Part shown: positions 1-8,285 of the stretch, piece after piece
Position numbering within the stretch: position 1 is the stretch's first letter
Layout: each line of letters starts with the position of its first letter
Source: G025836975 sp049646585
GTDB taxonomy: Bacteria; Pseudomonadota; Gammaproteobacteria; Burkholderiales; Burkholderiaceae_B
Length of the DNA: 64,000 nt
Direction: 5' to 3'
Assembly: GCA_049646585.1 (NCBI GenBank)
Contig: JBARWC010000153.1
Location: 18,286-82,285 of the forward strand
Made by a program: the position numbers and the translations under genes
The notes under the pieces: generated by a model
Told to the model about the DNA's origin: nothing
The model's input: the letters and a program-made list of their open reading frames with translations, nothing else
Databases searched by the model: none

Positions 1-696
1 AAGGCGGCCTTCCGCTTCCATCATATTTCCACCGACGAGGTCTATGGCGACCTGGACGACCCCGAAGAACTGTTCACCGAAACCACGCCCTACGCCCCAA
101 GCTCGCCCTATTCGGCCAGCAAGGCCGGCTCCGACCACCTGGTTCGGGCCTGGCGCCGCACCTACGGCCTGCCCACGCTGCTGACCAACTGCTCCAACAA
201 CTACGGCCCCTATCATTTTCCCGAAAAGCTGATCCCGCTGATGATACTGAACGCCCTGGAAGGCAAGCCGCTGCCGGTCTACGGCCAGGGCCATCAGGTG
301 CGCGACTGGCTGTATGTGGAGGATCACGCCCGCGCCTTGTACAAAGTGGCGACGGAAGGCAAGGTGGGCGAAACCTACAACATCGGCGGCCACAACGAAA
401 AGCGCAATATCGACGTCGTGCACACCATCTGCGACCTGCTCGAAGAACTGGCGCCGGCCAAGCCGGCGGGCCTTGCCCGCTATCGCGACCTGGTCACCCA
501 TGTAAAGGACCGCCCGGGGCACGACATGCGCTACGCCATCGACGCCCGCAAGATCCAGCGCGAACTGGGCTGGGCGCCGAGGGAAACCTTCGAATCGGGC
601 ATCCGCAAGACGGTGCAATGGTATCTGGACAACCAGGAATGGTGCCGCCACGTGCAGGACGGCAGCTATCAGCGGGAAAGGCTGGGCGGGGCTTAG
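1..696 (+). CDS. rfbB: dTDP-glucose 4,6-dehydratase, 3' part (5' end outside window)
   Basis: The reading frame is open from base 1 and gives the last 231 residues of an extended short-chain dehydrogenase. Visible are the catalytic Thr-Asp-Glu in STDEVYG, the YSASKA motif holding the Tyr-x-x-x-Lys pair, and NNYGPYHFPEKLIP followed by GQGHQVRDWLYVEDH, all typical of RmlB/RfbB. The enzyme converts dTDP-glucose to dTDP-4-keto-6-deoxyglucose, the committed step to dTDP-L-rhamnose in the cytosol. The N-terminal NAD-binding GxxGxxG lies upstream of the window. No rmlD, rmlA or rmlC follows, so any partners must be upstream. The stop is directly abutted by the promoter of the next operon. Identity is secure; its operon is not visible. 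Confidence 0.95.
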   Translation, partial: KAAFRFHHISTDEVYGDLDDPEELFTETTPYAPSSPYSASKAGSDHLVRAWRRTYGLPTLLTNCSNNYGPYHFPEKLIPLMILNALEGKPLPVYGQGHQVRDWLYVEDHARALYKVATEGKVGETYNIGGHNEKRNIDVVHTICDLLEELAPAKPAGLARYRDLVTHVKDRPGHDMRYAIDARKIQRELGWAPRETFESGIRKTVQWYLDNQEWCRHVQDGSYQRERLGGA

Positions 697-699
697 ATT

Positions 700-758
700 A
701 GGTTGACAAAAACTCGTTTTTGCCAGATTATTCAGGTTGACAAAATTCGATATTTGCC
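700..758 (+). promoter_or_regulatory. Twin operator/promoter element before the ImmA/IrrE operon
   Basis: Two 25-nt copies (700-724 and 734-758), 34 nt apart, share AGGTTGACAAAA at the start and TTTGCC at the end. Each contains a TTGACA -35-like hexamer (703-708, 737-742). The first copy holds a dyad CAAAAAC-TC-GTTTTTG; the second has a weaker version, CAAA..TCGA..TTTG. TTGACA at 703 is followed after 17 nt by GATTAT (726-731), a plausible -10. Dyads overlapping a promoter next to an XRE gene suggest autoregulation by the downstream XRE protein, which is an inference. Confidence 0.6.
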
Positions 759-767
759 TGGAAAGAT

Positions 768-1361
768 ATGGCCTACCCACATCCTTCTTCTTTTTATCCC
801 GAATTAACCGATGAACGGTTAGCTGTCATTGCGGAAGCCCTGCTTGATATCCGCTACAACACGTATCGCCAAATGGATTCGCAGTACGACGATACCTATA
901 CACGGGAGACCGCGGTATTCGGAAGATCGCGAAACATGCTGATCGCTTTGGCTCTGGAAGAGAAGTACGATTGGTTGTCGCTGGTAAATGCTGGTATGGA
1001 CGTCACGTTTAGAATCGAACGCGTCCCATGCCGGTTTTTTCGCGACGATCCGCAGGCGCCCGAGAAGCCCGGCTTCTTCAAACGCAATGCTGTCGACTGC
1101 TTGTTTGCAACCGACGAGCACGACCCAGTCATGTGGCGTTTCGTTGTAGAAAAAGCGTCCTCCGAAGAAGATGAGGATCATGCTTTTTTCATAGGCTATA
1201 ACGTTTACCAAGAAAAGGTTGCTCAGTGGTCATATGCTTCGTCGGCATCCGTCCTCCATACGACGGATGGAGACATCCCCGCTGGCAAACACTTGCCTGC
1301 GCCCGAAGTGCTTGCGCGGGAAGATAACACCGATGACGGTGCCAAGGCTCAAAACGAGTAA
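768..1361 (+). CDS. Unknown 197-aa protein paired with an XRE-ImmA/IrrE gene (putative toxin or effector)
   Basis: I do not recognise a family. The product is soluble (no signal peptide or membrane segment), rich in acidic and aromatic residues, with an Asp/Glu-rich, probably disordered tail after about residue 165. The ATG lies 9 nt after the second operator copy, so the leader is very short. The stop is only 4 nt from the next ATG, indicating translational coupling to the XRE-ImmA/IrrE gene. Small proteins beside XRE-ImmA/IrrE proteins are toxins in some known toxin-antitoxin families (rosmerTA is one I recall), so a toxin role is plausible but rests on context only. Its AT content is higher than that of the flanking metabolic genes, which fits horizontal transfer. 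Confidence 0.75.
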   Translation: MAYPHPSSFYPELTDERLAVIAEALLDIRYNTYRQMDSQYDDTYTRETAVFGRSRNMLIALALEEKYDWLSLVNAGMDVTFRIERVPCRFFRDDPQAPEKPGFFKRNAVDCLFATDEHDPVMWRFVVEKASSEEDEDHAFFIGYNVYQEKVAQWSYASSASVLHTTDGDIPAGKHLPAPEVLAREDNTDDGAKAQNE

Positions 1362-1365
1362 GTAA

Positions 1366-2487
1366 ATGAACCTGGTTTTTGATGGTGCGTCCCTAAGGCT
1401 GGCACGCGTTTTTAGCGGCCTGGCACTTGAGGAGGTTGCGTTGCGCGTAGGAAAAACGCGTCAATACCTCCATAAGCTGGAAGCCAACCAAGGAACACCC
1501 ACAGCACAGCTGGCCCAAGATCTTGCCGATGCCTTGCAGGTAGAGGCTGGCTTTTTTGCGCCTAAAGCAAGGCATCTTCACGAGGATCAATTTCATTTCA
1601 GAAAGCTTCTGACAACCAAGGCAACAATCAAGCAGGTCGCCATCGCGCGCGGCGAAATGGTCGATATACTAATCAAGTATCTTGATCAAGAACTTCACCT
1701 GCCTGAAATCAATATCCCTAGCGTTTCGCAGCCGAACACTTATGAAGATATCGAGCGCGCGGCGGAGTACTGCCGAAAGGAGTGGGAGCTTGGGTTGGGG
1801 CCCATCGACAATATGACTCGCCTGGCGGAAAACCTGGGTGCGGTCGTGACAACCTTCAACGGCATATCCAAAGACATAGACGCCTTGTCGGTTTCGGTTG
1901 AGCGCCCGTTTATCGTACGTAATATCGCCAAGGAAAGTGCGTGTCGCCATCGTTTCGATATTGCGCACGAACTTGGTCATCTAGTCATGCACGATGGGCT
2001 TGTTACCGGAGACCGTATAACGGAAAGCCAGGCCAATCGGTTTGCAAGTGCGTTGCTTTTGCCCCGCTCCATGATGGCAAAACTGTTTCCTCGTCCGAAT
2101 GGAACCCGGCTGGACTGGAAAGGGATGAAGGAATTCAAACTTACCTGGAAAGTCAGCAAGGCAGCCATTTTGTATAGAGCCCGGCAGCTCGAGCTGATTA
2201 CAGAGAGCCAATATAAAACCGGTGTCATTACATTAAGAAAGTACGGTGAGTCCAATGGTGAAAAAGACGACTACCTGATTCCTCAAGAGCCCCCGGAAAT
2301 GATGACAAAGGCGCTGCTTGTATTAGCCACAAAGAAGGGCATGTATCCGAACGATCTGGCCAAAGCGTTGCATATTAAACCTGCCTTTTTGCATGAACTG
2401 ACGGGGGTGGACAGTGCTCCTCAACCTCCTGATGCCAGTCACTCCAGTCAAACCAGGCCGAGGCACTTGCGGCTTGTTAAGTCGTGA
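1366..2487 (+). CDS. XRE regulator fused to ImmA/IrrE metallopeptidase domain
   Basis: Residues about 8-62 form an XRE helix-turn-helix (LRLARVFSGLALEEVALRVG, then KTRQYLHKLEANQGTP). A zinc-peptidase ImmA/IrrE (COG2856) domain follows, with HELGH at residues 201-205 and the third ligand Glu at about 220 in ESQANRFASALLLP. Family members cleave or antagonise a partner repressor or toxin. Here DNA-binding and protease-like domains sit in one 373-aa chain, as in phage regulators and COG2856 antitoxins. It is the second gene of an operon whose promoter carries two dyads it may bind. The zinc motif is intact, so activity is possible. Whether it is an antitoxin, an antirepressor or a stress regulator cannot be decided from sequence. 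Confidence 0.88.
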   Translation: MNLVFDGASLRLARVFSGLALEEVALRVGKTRQYLHKLEANQGTPTAQLAQDLADALQVEAGFFAPKARHLHEDQFHFRKLLTTKATIKQVAIARGEMVDILIKYLDQELHLPEINIPSVSQPNTYEDIERAAEYCRKEWELGLGPIDNMTRLAENLGAVVTTFNGISKDIDALSVSVERPFIVRNIAKESACRHRFDIAHELGHLVMHDGLVTGDRITESQANRFASALLLPRSMMAKLFPRPNGTRLDWKGMKEFKLTWKVSKAAILYRARQLELITESQYKTGVITLRKYGESNGEKDDYLIPQEPPEMMTKALLVLATKKGMYPNDLAKALHIKPAFLHELTGVDSAPQPPDASHSSQTRPRHLRLVKS

Positions 2488-2523
2488 TTTTGGCTGAAGT
2501 GGTTTCGGCTGGGCTCAGGTAGT

Positions 2524-3414
2524 CTAGACCGATTGCAGTATCTCCCGCGCGACGGCCACCGCCGGGTTTTCTTCCATGCGTCGCTGCGCGCAATACAGGT
2601 CTATGGCCGCCACGTTCTCGTCGTCGTCCAGGGGGCGGAAGCACACGCCTTCCGGCCGCAGGCACGATGCCGAGCCCGGCACCAGCGCTATCCCCATGCC
2701 GGCCTCCACCAGCGCAAGCAGGGTCGGCATGACGCTTTCGTGCACGATGGTCGGCTGTATCTGAAAATGGGCGAACAGGCTTTGTATGCGCTCGCGAAAG
2801 TACAGCGCGGCTTCCGCGTTGAAGCCGATGAAGGGCTGGCCGTGCAGTTGCTGGGGGCGGATGCGCTTCTGCCGGGCGTAAGGGTGCTTCAGGGGCAGGG
2901 CCACGCACATGTTTTCGCGGCTGACTCGGGTGAAGACCAGGGAATCGTGGCCGGTGGCGGCGGGGCGCCGCAGCAGGGCGATGTCTATCTTTTCCTCGGC
3001 CAGCATTTCGACCAGATGGATGGACAGGTCTTCTTTCAGGCTTAGCTGGATGTCGGGCCGCAGACTGTGGCATCCGGCCAGCAGCTTGGGCAGCAACTGA
3101 TAGGCCGCGGTACTGGTGAAGCCTATGGAAAGATGGCCGGCATCCCCGTCGGCGGCCCGCTGCGCCGCGTGAATGGCGGCCTTGCCGTCCGCCACCAGTT
3201 GCCTGGCCTTTCTTAGCAAAACGGCGCCGGCCGGCGTCAGCTTCACCGAGCGCGTGCTGCGAACGAACAGGGCGGCGCCCACTTCCGCCTCAAAGCGCCG
3301 GATCTGCTGGCTTAGCGGCGGCTGGCTGACGTGCAGGCGCTTGGCGGCATGGCCGAAATGCAATTCTTCCGCCACGGCAATGAAGGCCTCGAGCGCGCGG
3401 GAATGCAGCATCAT
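2524..3414 (-). CDS. LysR-family transcriptional regulator
   Basis: 296 aa, the usual LysR length. The N-terminal winged helix-turn-helix (about residues 4-62) reads LEAFIAVAEELHFGHAAKRL and HVSQPPLSQQIRRFEAEVGA, followed by a periplasmic-binding-like effector domain. It is divergent from the Bug receptor/amidase/Bug cluster starting at 3559, the classic arrangement for a LysR activator responding to the substrate or an intermediate of the neighbouring pathway. The shared 144-nt intergenic region holds a perfect 19-bp dyad. Two adjacent Met codons make the exact start uncertain by one residue. The effector is unknown; a carboxylate or amide is likely from context. Confidence 0.93.
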   Translation of the reverse strand: MMLHSRALEAFIAVAEELHFGHAAKRLHVSQPPLSQQIRRFEAEVGAALFVRSTRSVKLTPAGAVLLRKARQLVADGKAAIHAAQRAADGDAGHLSIGFTSTAAYQLLPKLLAGCHSLRPDIQLSLKEDLSIHLVEMLAEEKIDIALLRRPAATGHDSLVFTRVSRENMCVALPLKHPYARQKRIRPQQLHGQPFIGFNAEAALYFRERIQSLFAHFQIQPTIVHESVMPTLLALVEAGMGIALVPGSASCLRPEGVCFRPLDDDENVAAIDLYCAQRRMEENPAVAVAREILQSV

Positions 3415-3450
3415 GGGTTTATGTCCTGAAAAAGACTTAATTAGTGTCTG

Positions 3451-3469
3451 AATATGTATTAGACATATT
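3451..3469. promoter_or_regulatory. Perfect dyad between divergent LysR and Bug genes (candidate operator)
   Basis: AATATGT-ATTAG-ACATATT has 7-bp perfect arms and a 5-nt centre, in the only AT-rich stretch between the two divergent genes. It contains a T-N11-A spacing compatible with a LysR box. A wider, weaker repeat, GTCT...AGAC, overlaps it. The most economical reading is the binding site of the LysR protein encoded at 2524-3414. Confidence 0.5.
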
Positions 3470-3558
3470 AATCTACAAACTCTAACCTGATGCCATCCTT
3501 TCAGTGCTGGGACTCCAACCAGCGATCCGTCTCAATTATTACTATAGGACTCGGAGCG

Positions 3559-4548
3559 ATGACATACTTTTCACCCAAATTCCGCCTGGCGGCGGCCGCG
3601 CTGGCCGCTGCCGCATGCACCCTTGTTCCCATGGCTGCCCAGGCCCAGGCCGCCGCCTACCCCACCAAGCCCATCAACCTGATCGTGCCCTTCGGGCCGG
3701 GCAGCGTCACCGACCTGCTGGGGCGCATCGTCGCCAAGGCCTTGGGCGACTCGCTGGGCCAGTCGGTAATCGTGCAGAACAAGGCCGGCGCGGGCGGCAA
3801 TATCGGCGCGGCCGACGTTGCCGCGGCGCCCGCCGACGGCTACACGCTGCTGCTTGGGCCGACCAGCACCAATGCGGTGAATTCCAGCCTGTACACCAAC
3901 CTTAAATACGACCCCCTGCGCGACTTCGCGCCCATTACCGACGTGGCCACCGTGGCCAACGTGCTGGTGGTCAACCCCGACGTGCCCGCCAAAAGCGTCA
4001 AGGAATTGATCGCTCTGCTGCCCTCCAAGGAATATTCCTACGCTTCCACCGGCAACGGCGGCAGCATGCACCTGTCGGGCGAGCTGTTCAAATCCATCAC
4101 CAAGACTTCCATCCTGCACGTCCCCTACAAGGGCGGCGGTGCGGCGCTGGCCGACTTGCTGCCCGGCCGGGTCCAGGTCATGTTCTGCAACCTGCCGCTG
4201 TGCCTGCCGCACATCCAGTCCGGCAAGCTGAGGGCCTTGGCCGTCACCTCGTCCAAGCGTTCTTCCTTGCTGCCCGACGTGCCCACCATGGCTGAAGCCG
4301 GCCTGCCCGACTACGAGGTCAACGGATGGTTCGGCCTGTTCGCTCCGGCCAAGGTCGATCCGGCCATCGTGCAGAAGCTGAATGCGGAAATGAAGAAAAT
4401 CCTGGACAAGCCGGAAATCAAGCAGCAGCTGCTGGCTCAGGGCGCCGTGCCGGACTGGAGCACGTCCGAACAGTTCACCCGCTTCGTGAAGGCAGAGCAT
4501 GACAAGTGGGCCAAGGTCATCAAAGAAGCAGGAATCCGCCTGGAATGA
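3559..4548 (+). CDS. Bug/TctC-family periplasmic solute receptor
   Basis: 329 aa from the ATG at 3559, which has AGGA about 9 nt upstream and starts a normal Sec signal peptide (positive tail, Ala-rich core, AQAQA cleavage region). The upstream start at 3490 would add 23 residues before the signal and is unlikely. The mature part shows the Bug signature YPTKPINLIVPFGPGSVTD and the AGAGGNIGAADVA and HVPYKGGGAALADLL motifs. Bug proteins bind carboxylates or related anions and feed tripartite tricarboxylate (TctAB) transporters or act as sensors; no TctAB is encoded here. The stop overlaps the start of the amidase by 4 nt, so binding protein and hydrolase are probably co-translated. Confidence 0.93.
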   Translation: MTYFSPKFRLAAAALAAAACTLVPMAAQAQAAAYPTKPINLIVPFGPGSVTDLLGRIVAKALGDSLGQSVIVQNKAGAGGNIGAADVAAAPADGYTLLLGPTSTNAVNSSLYTNLKYDPLRDFAPITDVATVANVLVVNPDVPAKSVKELIALLPSKEYSYASTGNGGSMHLSGELFKSITKTSILHVPYKGGGAALADLLPGRVQVMFCNLPLCLPHIQSGKLRALAVTSSKRSSLLPDVPTMAEAGLPDYEVNGWFGLFAPAKVDPAIVQKLNAEMKKILDKPEIKQQLLAQGAVPDWSTSEQFTRFVKAEHDKWAKVIKEAGIRLE

Positions 4549-5840
4549 GCCGCAGCAAAGCGTTGAACCGATTGGGCGCGGTCGAGGCCGCCCGCGCCCT
4601 GGAATCCAATGAAGTGCGCTGCGTCGACCTGGTCCAGGCCTGCCTGGACCGCATCGCCGAACGCAACAGCCAGGTAGAGGCCTTCGTGGCCTACGATGCC
4701 GACAAGGCCTTGGCGGCTGCGCGCCGCCTGGATGCGGCGCCCAGCGGGCGCATCTTGCGCGGCATACCTTTTGCCGTAAAAGACGTCATCGACACCTCGG
4801 ACTTTCCCACCGAATACGGCTCGCCTATTTATAAAGGCTACCAGCCTGCGCTGGACGCCGCATGCGTGGTCATGGCCAAGAACCAGGGAGCCATACCGCT
4901 GGGCAAGGTGGCCACCGGCGAATTCGCCACCCAGACGCCCAGCCGCGCACGCAATCCCTTGCGGCTGACGCATACGCCGGGCGGCTCGTCCAGCGGGTCG
5001 GCCGCCGCCGTGGCCGACTTCATGGTGCCGGCCGCGCTGGCCACGCAGACCACCGGTTCCATCGTCCGCCCCGCCGTTTATTGCGGGGTGGTGGGCTACA
5101 AACCCAGCTTCGGGACGATAGCCACCGCCGGCCTGAAGGCACTTAGCCCTTCGCAAGACACCATAGGCGTCATCACCCGCAAGGTCGAGGACGCCGCGTT
5201 CTTCGTGCTGGGCCTGCATGGCGCCAAGACGGTCAACAGCATCGTCGCCAAGCCGCGCATCGCCGTCTGCCTGTCGCGGCAGTGGGACTACATCAGGCCG
5301 GAAACCCTGCGCGCCCTGGAAAGCCTGGCGCACAAGCTGGAACTGGCCGGTTGCGCCATCAGCCGGATCTGGCTGCCGCAAGACCTGGAGCGCCTGGTTC
5401 CCGTCCAGCCGCGCCTGTTCAAGTACGAGGCCAGGCAAACCCTGGGCAACGAGCGCCTGCTGAACAGGGAATCCCTTAGCCCGCGCCTGCGCGCCCGCCT
5501 GCAAAGCGGCGATGACATGGGTTTCGACGAATACGTCGCCATGCGCCGGCAGGTGCGTGAAGCCCAACTGTCTTCGGAAGCGATGTTCCGCGACGTGGAC
5601 GCCATCCTGTATCCGGCGGCGGCGGGCGAGGCCGAAGCCGGCCTGGAATCCGCCGGCGATCCGCGCTTCGGCGCCTTGTGGAGCTTGCTCCATTTGCCGT
5701 CCATTTCCTTCCCCACGGAGCTGGGGCCTGTGGGCCTGCCCTTGGGGGCGCAATTGATAGGCGGCTTCGGCCAGGATACGCGTTTGCTGGCCGTGGCCAA
5801 CGAAGTTACGCGCATGGTGGGGGCCTTGCCGGCGGCATGA
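4545..5840 (+). CDS. Amidase-signature family hydrolase
   Basis: 431 aa from the ATG at 4545 (ATGA overlap with the Bug stop). The amidase-signature catalytic set is visible: Lys79 in PFAVKDVID, the Ser run at 148-150 in GGSSSGSAAAVA, and the nucleophile Ser172 in TQTTGSIVRPA, where TGGS is more usual. The enzyme should hydrolyse an amide, or less often a carbamoyl or ester bond, in the cytosol. Being coupled to one Bug receptor and followed by another, it probably acts on an imported amide or on an amide-linked acid. The substrate cannot be read from sequence, and the family is too broad for a gene symbol. Confidence 0.92.
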   Translation: MSRSKALNRLGAVEAARALESNEVRCVDLVQACLDRIAERNSQVEAFVAYDADKALAAARRLDAAPSGRILRGIPFAVKDVIDTSDFPTEYGSPIYKGYQPALDAACVVMAKNQGAIPLGKVATGEFATQTPSRARNPLRLTHTPGGSSSGSAAAVADFMVPAALATQTTGSIVRPAVYCGVVGYKPSFGTIATAGLKALSPSQDTIGVITRKVEDAAFFVLGLHGAKTVNSIVAKPRIAVCLSRQWDYIRPETLRALESLAHKLELAGCAISRIWLPQDLERLVPVQPRLFKYEARQTLGNERLLNRESLSPRLRARLQSGDDMGFDEYVAMRRQVREAQLSSEAMFRDVDAILYPAAAGEAEAGLESAGDPRFGALWSLLHLPSISFPTELGPVGLPLGAQLIGGFGQDTRLLAVANEVTRMVGALPAA

Positions 5841-5940
5841 AGTTTTCTTGCCCACAGCCGCAATAATTCTCGGTTGTCCCTGTAGTGAATACTCCCTAGA
5901 CTGGATCGGTTTTCACAATTTGATAAATCGGGAGACTTTC

Positions 5941-6918
5941 TTGAAAAGACGTAGCTTTCTAACGGCCATGGCCGGTATCGCCGGCATGGCCGTTGCACCC
6001 ATGGTCAAGGCGCAAGCGGCGCTGCCCACCAGCCCCGTCAAGCTTCTCGTGGGTTTCGCGCCCGGCGGCGGCACCGACACCATGGCGCGCCTTATTGCGC
6101 AGCATCTGGGCGCCTTGTGGGGCATACCTGTGGTGGTCGAGAACAAGCCCGGCGCATCCGGCGTCATCGCCGCCACCTATGTGTCCCAGCAGCCCCCCGA
6201 CGGCACAACGCTGCTCATGACCAACTTCAGCAATCATGCGATCGCACCGGTCCTGATGCCCAAGATAGGCTACGACGTCAAGCGCGACTTCTCGCCCATC
6301 ATGCTGGTGGGCATCACGCCCAACGTGCTGATCGGCAATCAGGATCAAAAATCGAACACGGTCGCCGAACTGGTCGAGCAGTGTCGCAAGAGCCCCGGCC
6401 AAGTATCCTTTGGGTCGGCCGGCGTCGGCGCGGCCCAGCACATGGCGCTGGAAATGTTCAAGCTGCGTGCCAAGGTCGATGCCCTGCACGTGCCATATCG
6501 CGGATCGGGCGCCATGGCCACCGACCTGCTGGGCGGCCAGATCAACTACAGCTTTGAAACCATGACCTCGGCGACGCCGCTGATACGCAGCGGCAAGGTC
6601 AAGGCCCTGGCCCAGACCGGCGCGAAGCGCGCCAAGAGCTACCCCAACATACCCACCATGGCCGAGTCGGGCTTCCCGGGCTTCGAGGCCGCCACCTGGT
6701 ACGGCATCGTTGGGCCGGGCGGCATGAACCCGGCTTTGGTCAAGCGCATGAACGAAGACTTCAACCGTGTCATCGCCATCCCTGAAGTGGCCGAGAAGCT
6801 GCAAGGCTTCGGCGCGGAAGACGGCGGCGGTTCGGTCGAGAAGTTCTCGGACTTCATCGACGCCGAACTGAAGAAGTGGGCGGAAGTCGTGAAGGAAGCC
6901 AACGTCCAGCCGGGCTGA
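5941..6918 (+). CDS. Bug/TctC-family receptor with twin-arginine-like signal (TTG start)
   Basis: The best start is TTG at 5941, preceded by GGGAG (5930-5934) at 6-nt spacing. It gives 325 aa beginning LKRRSFLTAMAGIAG, a KRRxFL twin-arginine-like signal peptide ending near VKAQAA. The mature part has VKLLVGFAPGGGTDTMARL, NKPGASGVIAATYV and HVPYRGSGAMATDLLGGQ, all Bug hallmarks. It is the third gene after the first Bug and the amidase, 100 nt downstream, and a strong terminator ends the unit. Two different receptors around one amidase suggest uptake of two related ligands, or of substrate and product. The Tat-like motif is unusual but weak; Sec export is possible. Confidence 0.9.
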   Translation: MKRRSFLTAMAGIAGMAVAPMVKAQAALPTSPVKLLVGFAPGGGTDTMARLIAQHLGALWGIPVVVENKPGASGVIAATYVSQQPPDGTTLLMTNFSNHAIAPVLMPKIGYDVKRDFSPIMLVGITPNVLIGNQDQKSNTVAELVEQCRKSPGQVSFGSAGVGAAQHMALEMFKLRAKVDALHVPYRGSGAMATDLLGGQINYSFETMTSATPLIRSGKVKALAQTGAKRAKSYPNIPTMAESGFPGFEAATWYGIVGPGGMNPALVKRMNEDFNRVIAIPEVAEKLQGFGAEDGGGSVEKFSDFIDAELKKWAEVVKEANVQPG

Positions 6919-6964
6919 TGGCGTAGCACCGCGCCCGGCATTCAGGCCGGGCGGCGGCAAGCAT

Positions 6965-7002
6965 AAAAAGGCATGAAGCGTGTTGCGCTTCATGCCTTTT
7001 TT
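6965..7002. terminator. Bidirectional rho-independent terminator
   Basis: A 16-bp stem (6965-6980 with 6986-7001) carries a 5-nt loop TGTTG. The arms are AAAAAGGCATGAAGCG and its complement. An A-run precedes and a T-run follows the stem, so it can stop the + strand Bug transcript and the - strand oxidase operon that converges on it. Confidence 0.9.
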
Positions 7003-7111
7003 GTGGCTGCCTTGTGTGGCTGCTTTGTTTCAGCCTCAGAGGTTTGGCGGCGATCCGGCGGCCAGGTGTTCGAGGGCTTTGCGGGCCCCGAGCACCTTGT
7101 CCGCCAATCCT

Positions 7112-8251
7112 TCAGGTGATGTCGGAAATAATGCTTCGGTCGACGTCGGCCAGGCGGGTGATGCCGCAGAATGCCATGGTCAGGTCCAGTTCTTTGTGGA
7201 TGATCTCCAGCGCCTGCGTGACCCCAGCTTCGCCGCCCGCGCCCAGACCGTAAAGCATGGCGCGTCCGATATAGGTGCCCTTGGCGCCCAGGGCGATGGC
7301 TTTCAGAACATCCTGCCCCGACCGGATGCCGCCGTCCATATGGACTTCGATCTGCGAACCGACCGCTTCCACGATGACCGGCAAGGCCTTGATGGACGAG
7401 GGCGCGCCGTCCAGTTGGCGGCCGCCGTGGTTGGACACGATGATGGCGTCGGCGCCCGTGTTCAAGGCCATGCGCGCGTCTTCGACGTCTTGTATCCCTT
7501 TCAGGATCAGCTTGCCGCCCCATTTCTGGCGTATCCAGCGCACGTCGTCCCAGCTCAGGCTGGGGTCGAACTGCCTGGCCGTCCATTCGGCCAGCGAACC
7601 CAGTTCCTCGACGCCGTCCACATGGCCGAAGATGTTGCCCAGCGTGCGGCGTTTGGTGCCGGCCATGCCCAGCAGCCAGCGTGGCTTGCTGGCCAGGTTT
7701 AGGACATTGCCGAAGGTGATCTTGGGTGGCGCGGCAAGGCCGTTCTTCAGGTCTTTGTGGCGCTGCCCGCTGATCTGCAAATCCAGCGTCAGCACCAGGG
7801 CGGAGCAGCCGGCCGCCTTGGCGCGGTCGATCAGGCGTTCCACGAACACTCGGTCGCGCATTACGTACAGCTGGAACCAGAAGGGATGCCCGTCGGTGCC
7901 TTCGGCCACGTCTTCGATGGAACAGATGCTCATCGTGGACAAGGTGAAGGGGATGCCGAAGCGCTTCGCCGCCCGCGCCGCCAGGATTTCCCCGTCGGCG
8001 TGCTGCATGCCGGTCAGGCCGGTGGGCGCAATGGCCACCGGCATGGCGACGTCCTGGCCCACCATTTGCGTCCTGACGCTGCGGTCGGAAAGATTCACCG
8101 CGACGCGCTGGCGCAGCAGCAGTTTCTGGAAATCGCCCTGGTTGGCGCGATAGGTCGATTCCGTCCAGGAGCCGGAGTCGGCATAGTCGTAAAACATGCG
8201 CGGTACGCGCTTCTTGGCCAGAATGCGAAGGTCTTCGATATCGGTGATCAT
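7112..8251 (-). CDS. FMN-dependent alpha-hydroxyacid oxidase/dehydrogenase
   Basis: 379 aa from the ATG at 8251, which has AGGG upstream; longer starts overlap the preceding gene. It shows the FMN-oxidase TIM barrel of lactate/glycolate/mandelate dehydrogenases: PRMFYDYADSGSWTE at the N terminus and the active-site SNHGGRQLDGAPSS with catalytic His, then HMDGGIRSGQDVLKA and ALGAKGTYIGR binding FMN phosphate. It oxidises an L-2-hydroxyacid to a 2-keto acid. It is the downstream gene of a two-gene operon with an FAH-family hydrolase (34-nt gap), so the substrate may be a branched or longer hydroxyacid rather than lactate. It is lldD-like, but the name is not justified. Confidence 0.92.
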   Translation of the reverse strand: MITDIEDLRILAKKRVPRMFYDYADSGSWTESTYRANQGDFQKLLLRQRVAVNLSDRSVRTQMVGQDVAMPVAIAPTGLTGMQHADGEILAARAAKRFGIPFTLSTMSICSIEDVAEGTDGHPFWFQLYVMRDRVFVERLIDRAKAAGCSALVLTLDLQISGQRHKDLKNGLAAPPKITFGNVLNLASKPRWLLGMAGTKRRTLGNIFGHVDGVEELGSLAEWTARQFDPSLSWDDVRWIRQKWGGKLILKGIQDVEDARMALNTGADAIIVSNHGGRQLDGAPSSIKALPVIVEAVGSQIEVHMDGGIRSGQDVLKAIALGAKGTYIGRAMLYGLGAGGEAGVTQALEIIHKELDLTMAFCGITRLADVDRSIISDIT

Positions 8252-8285
8252 GCTTGCCCTAACGGGATGGAAAGTGGTCTTGGTG

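Noticed and set aside
7034..7114. About 27 coding-like codons (GLADKVLGARKALEHLAAG) just after the alpha-hydroxyacid oxidase stop, - strand, shifted frame
   Set aside because: Codon bias looks real, but the oxidase already has a normal length and C-terminal ending, and there is no start codon with a ribosome site. A frameshift or remnant cannot be shown.
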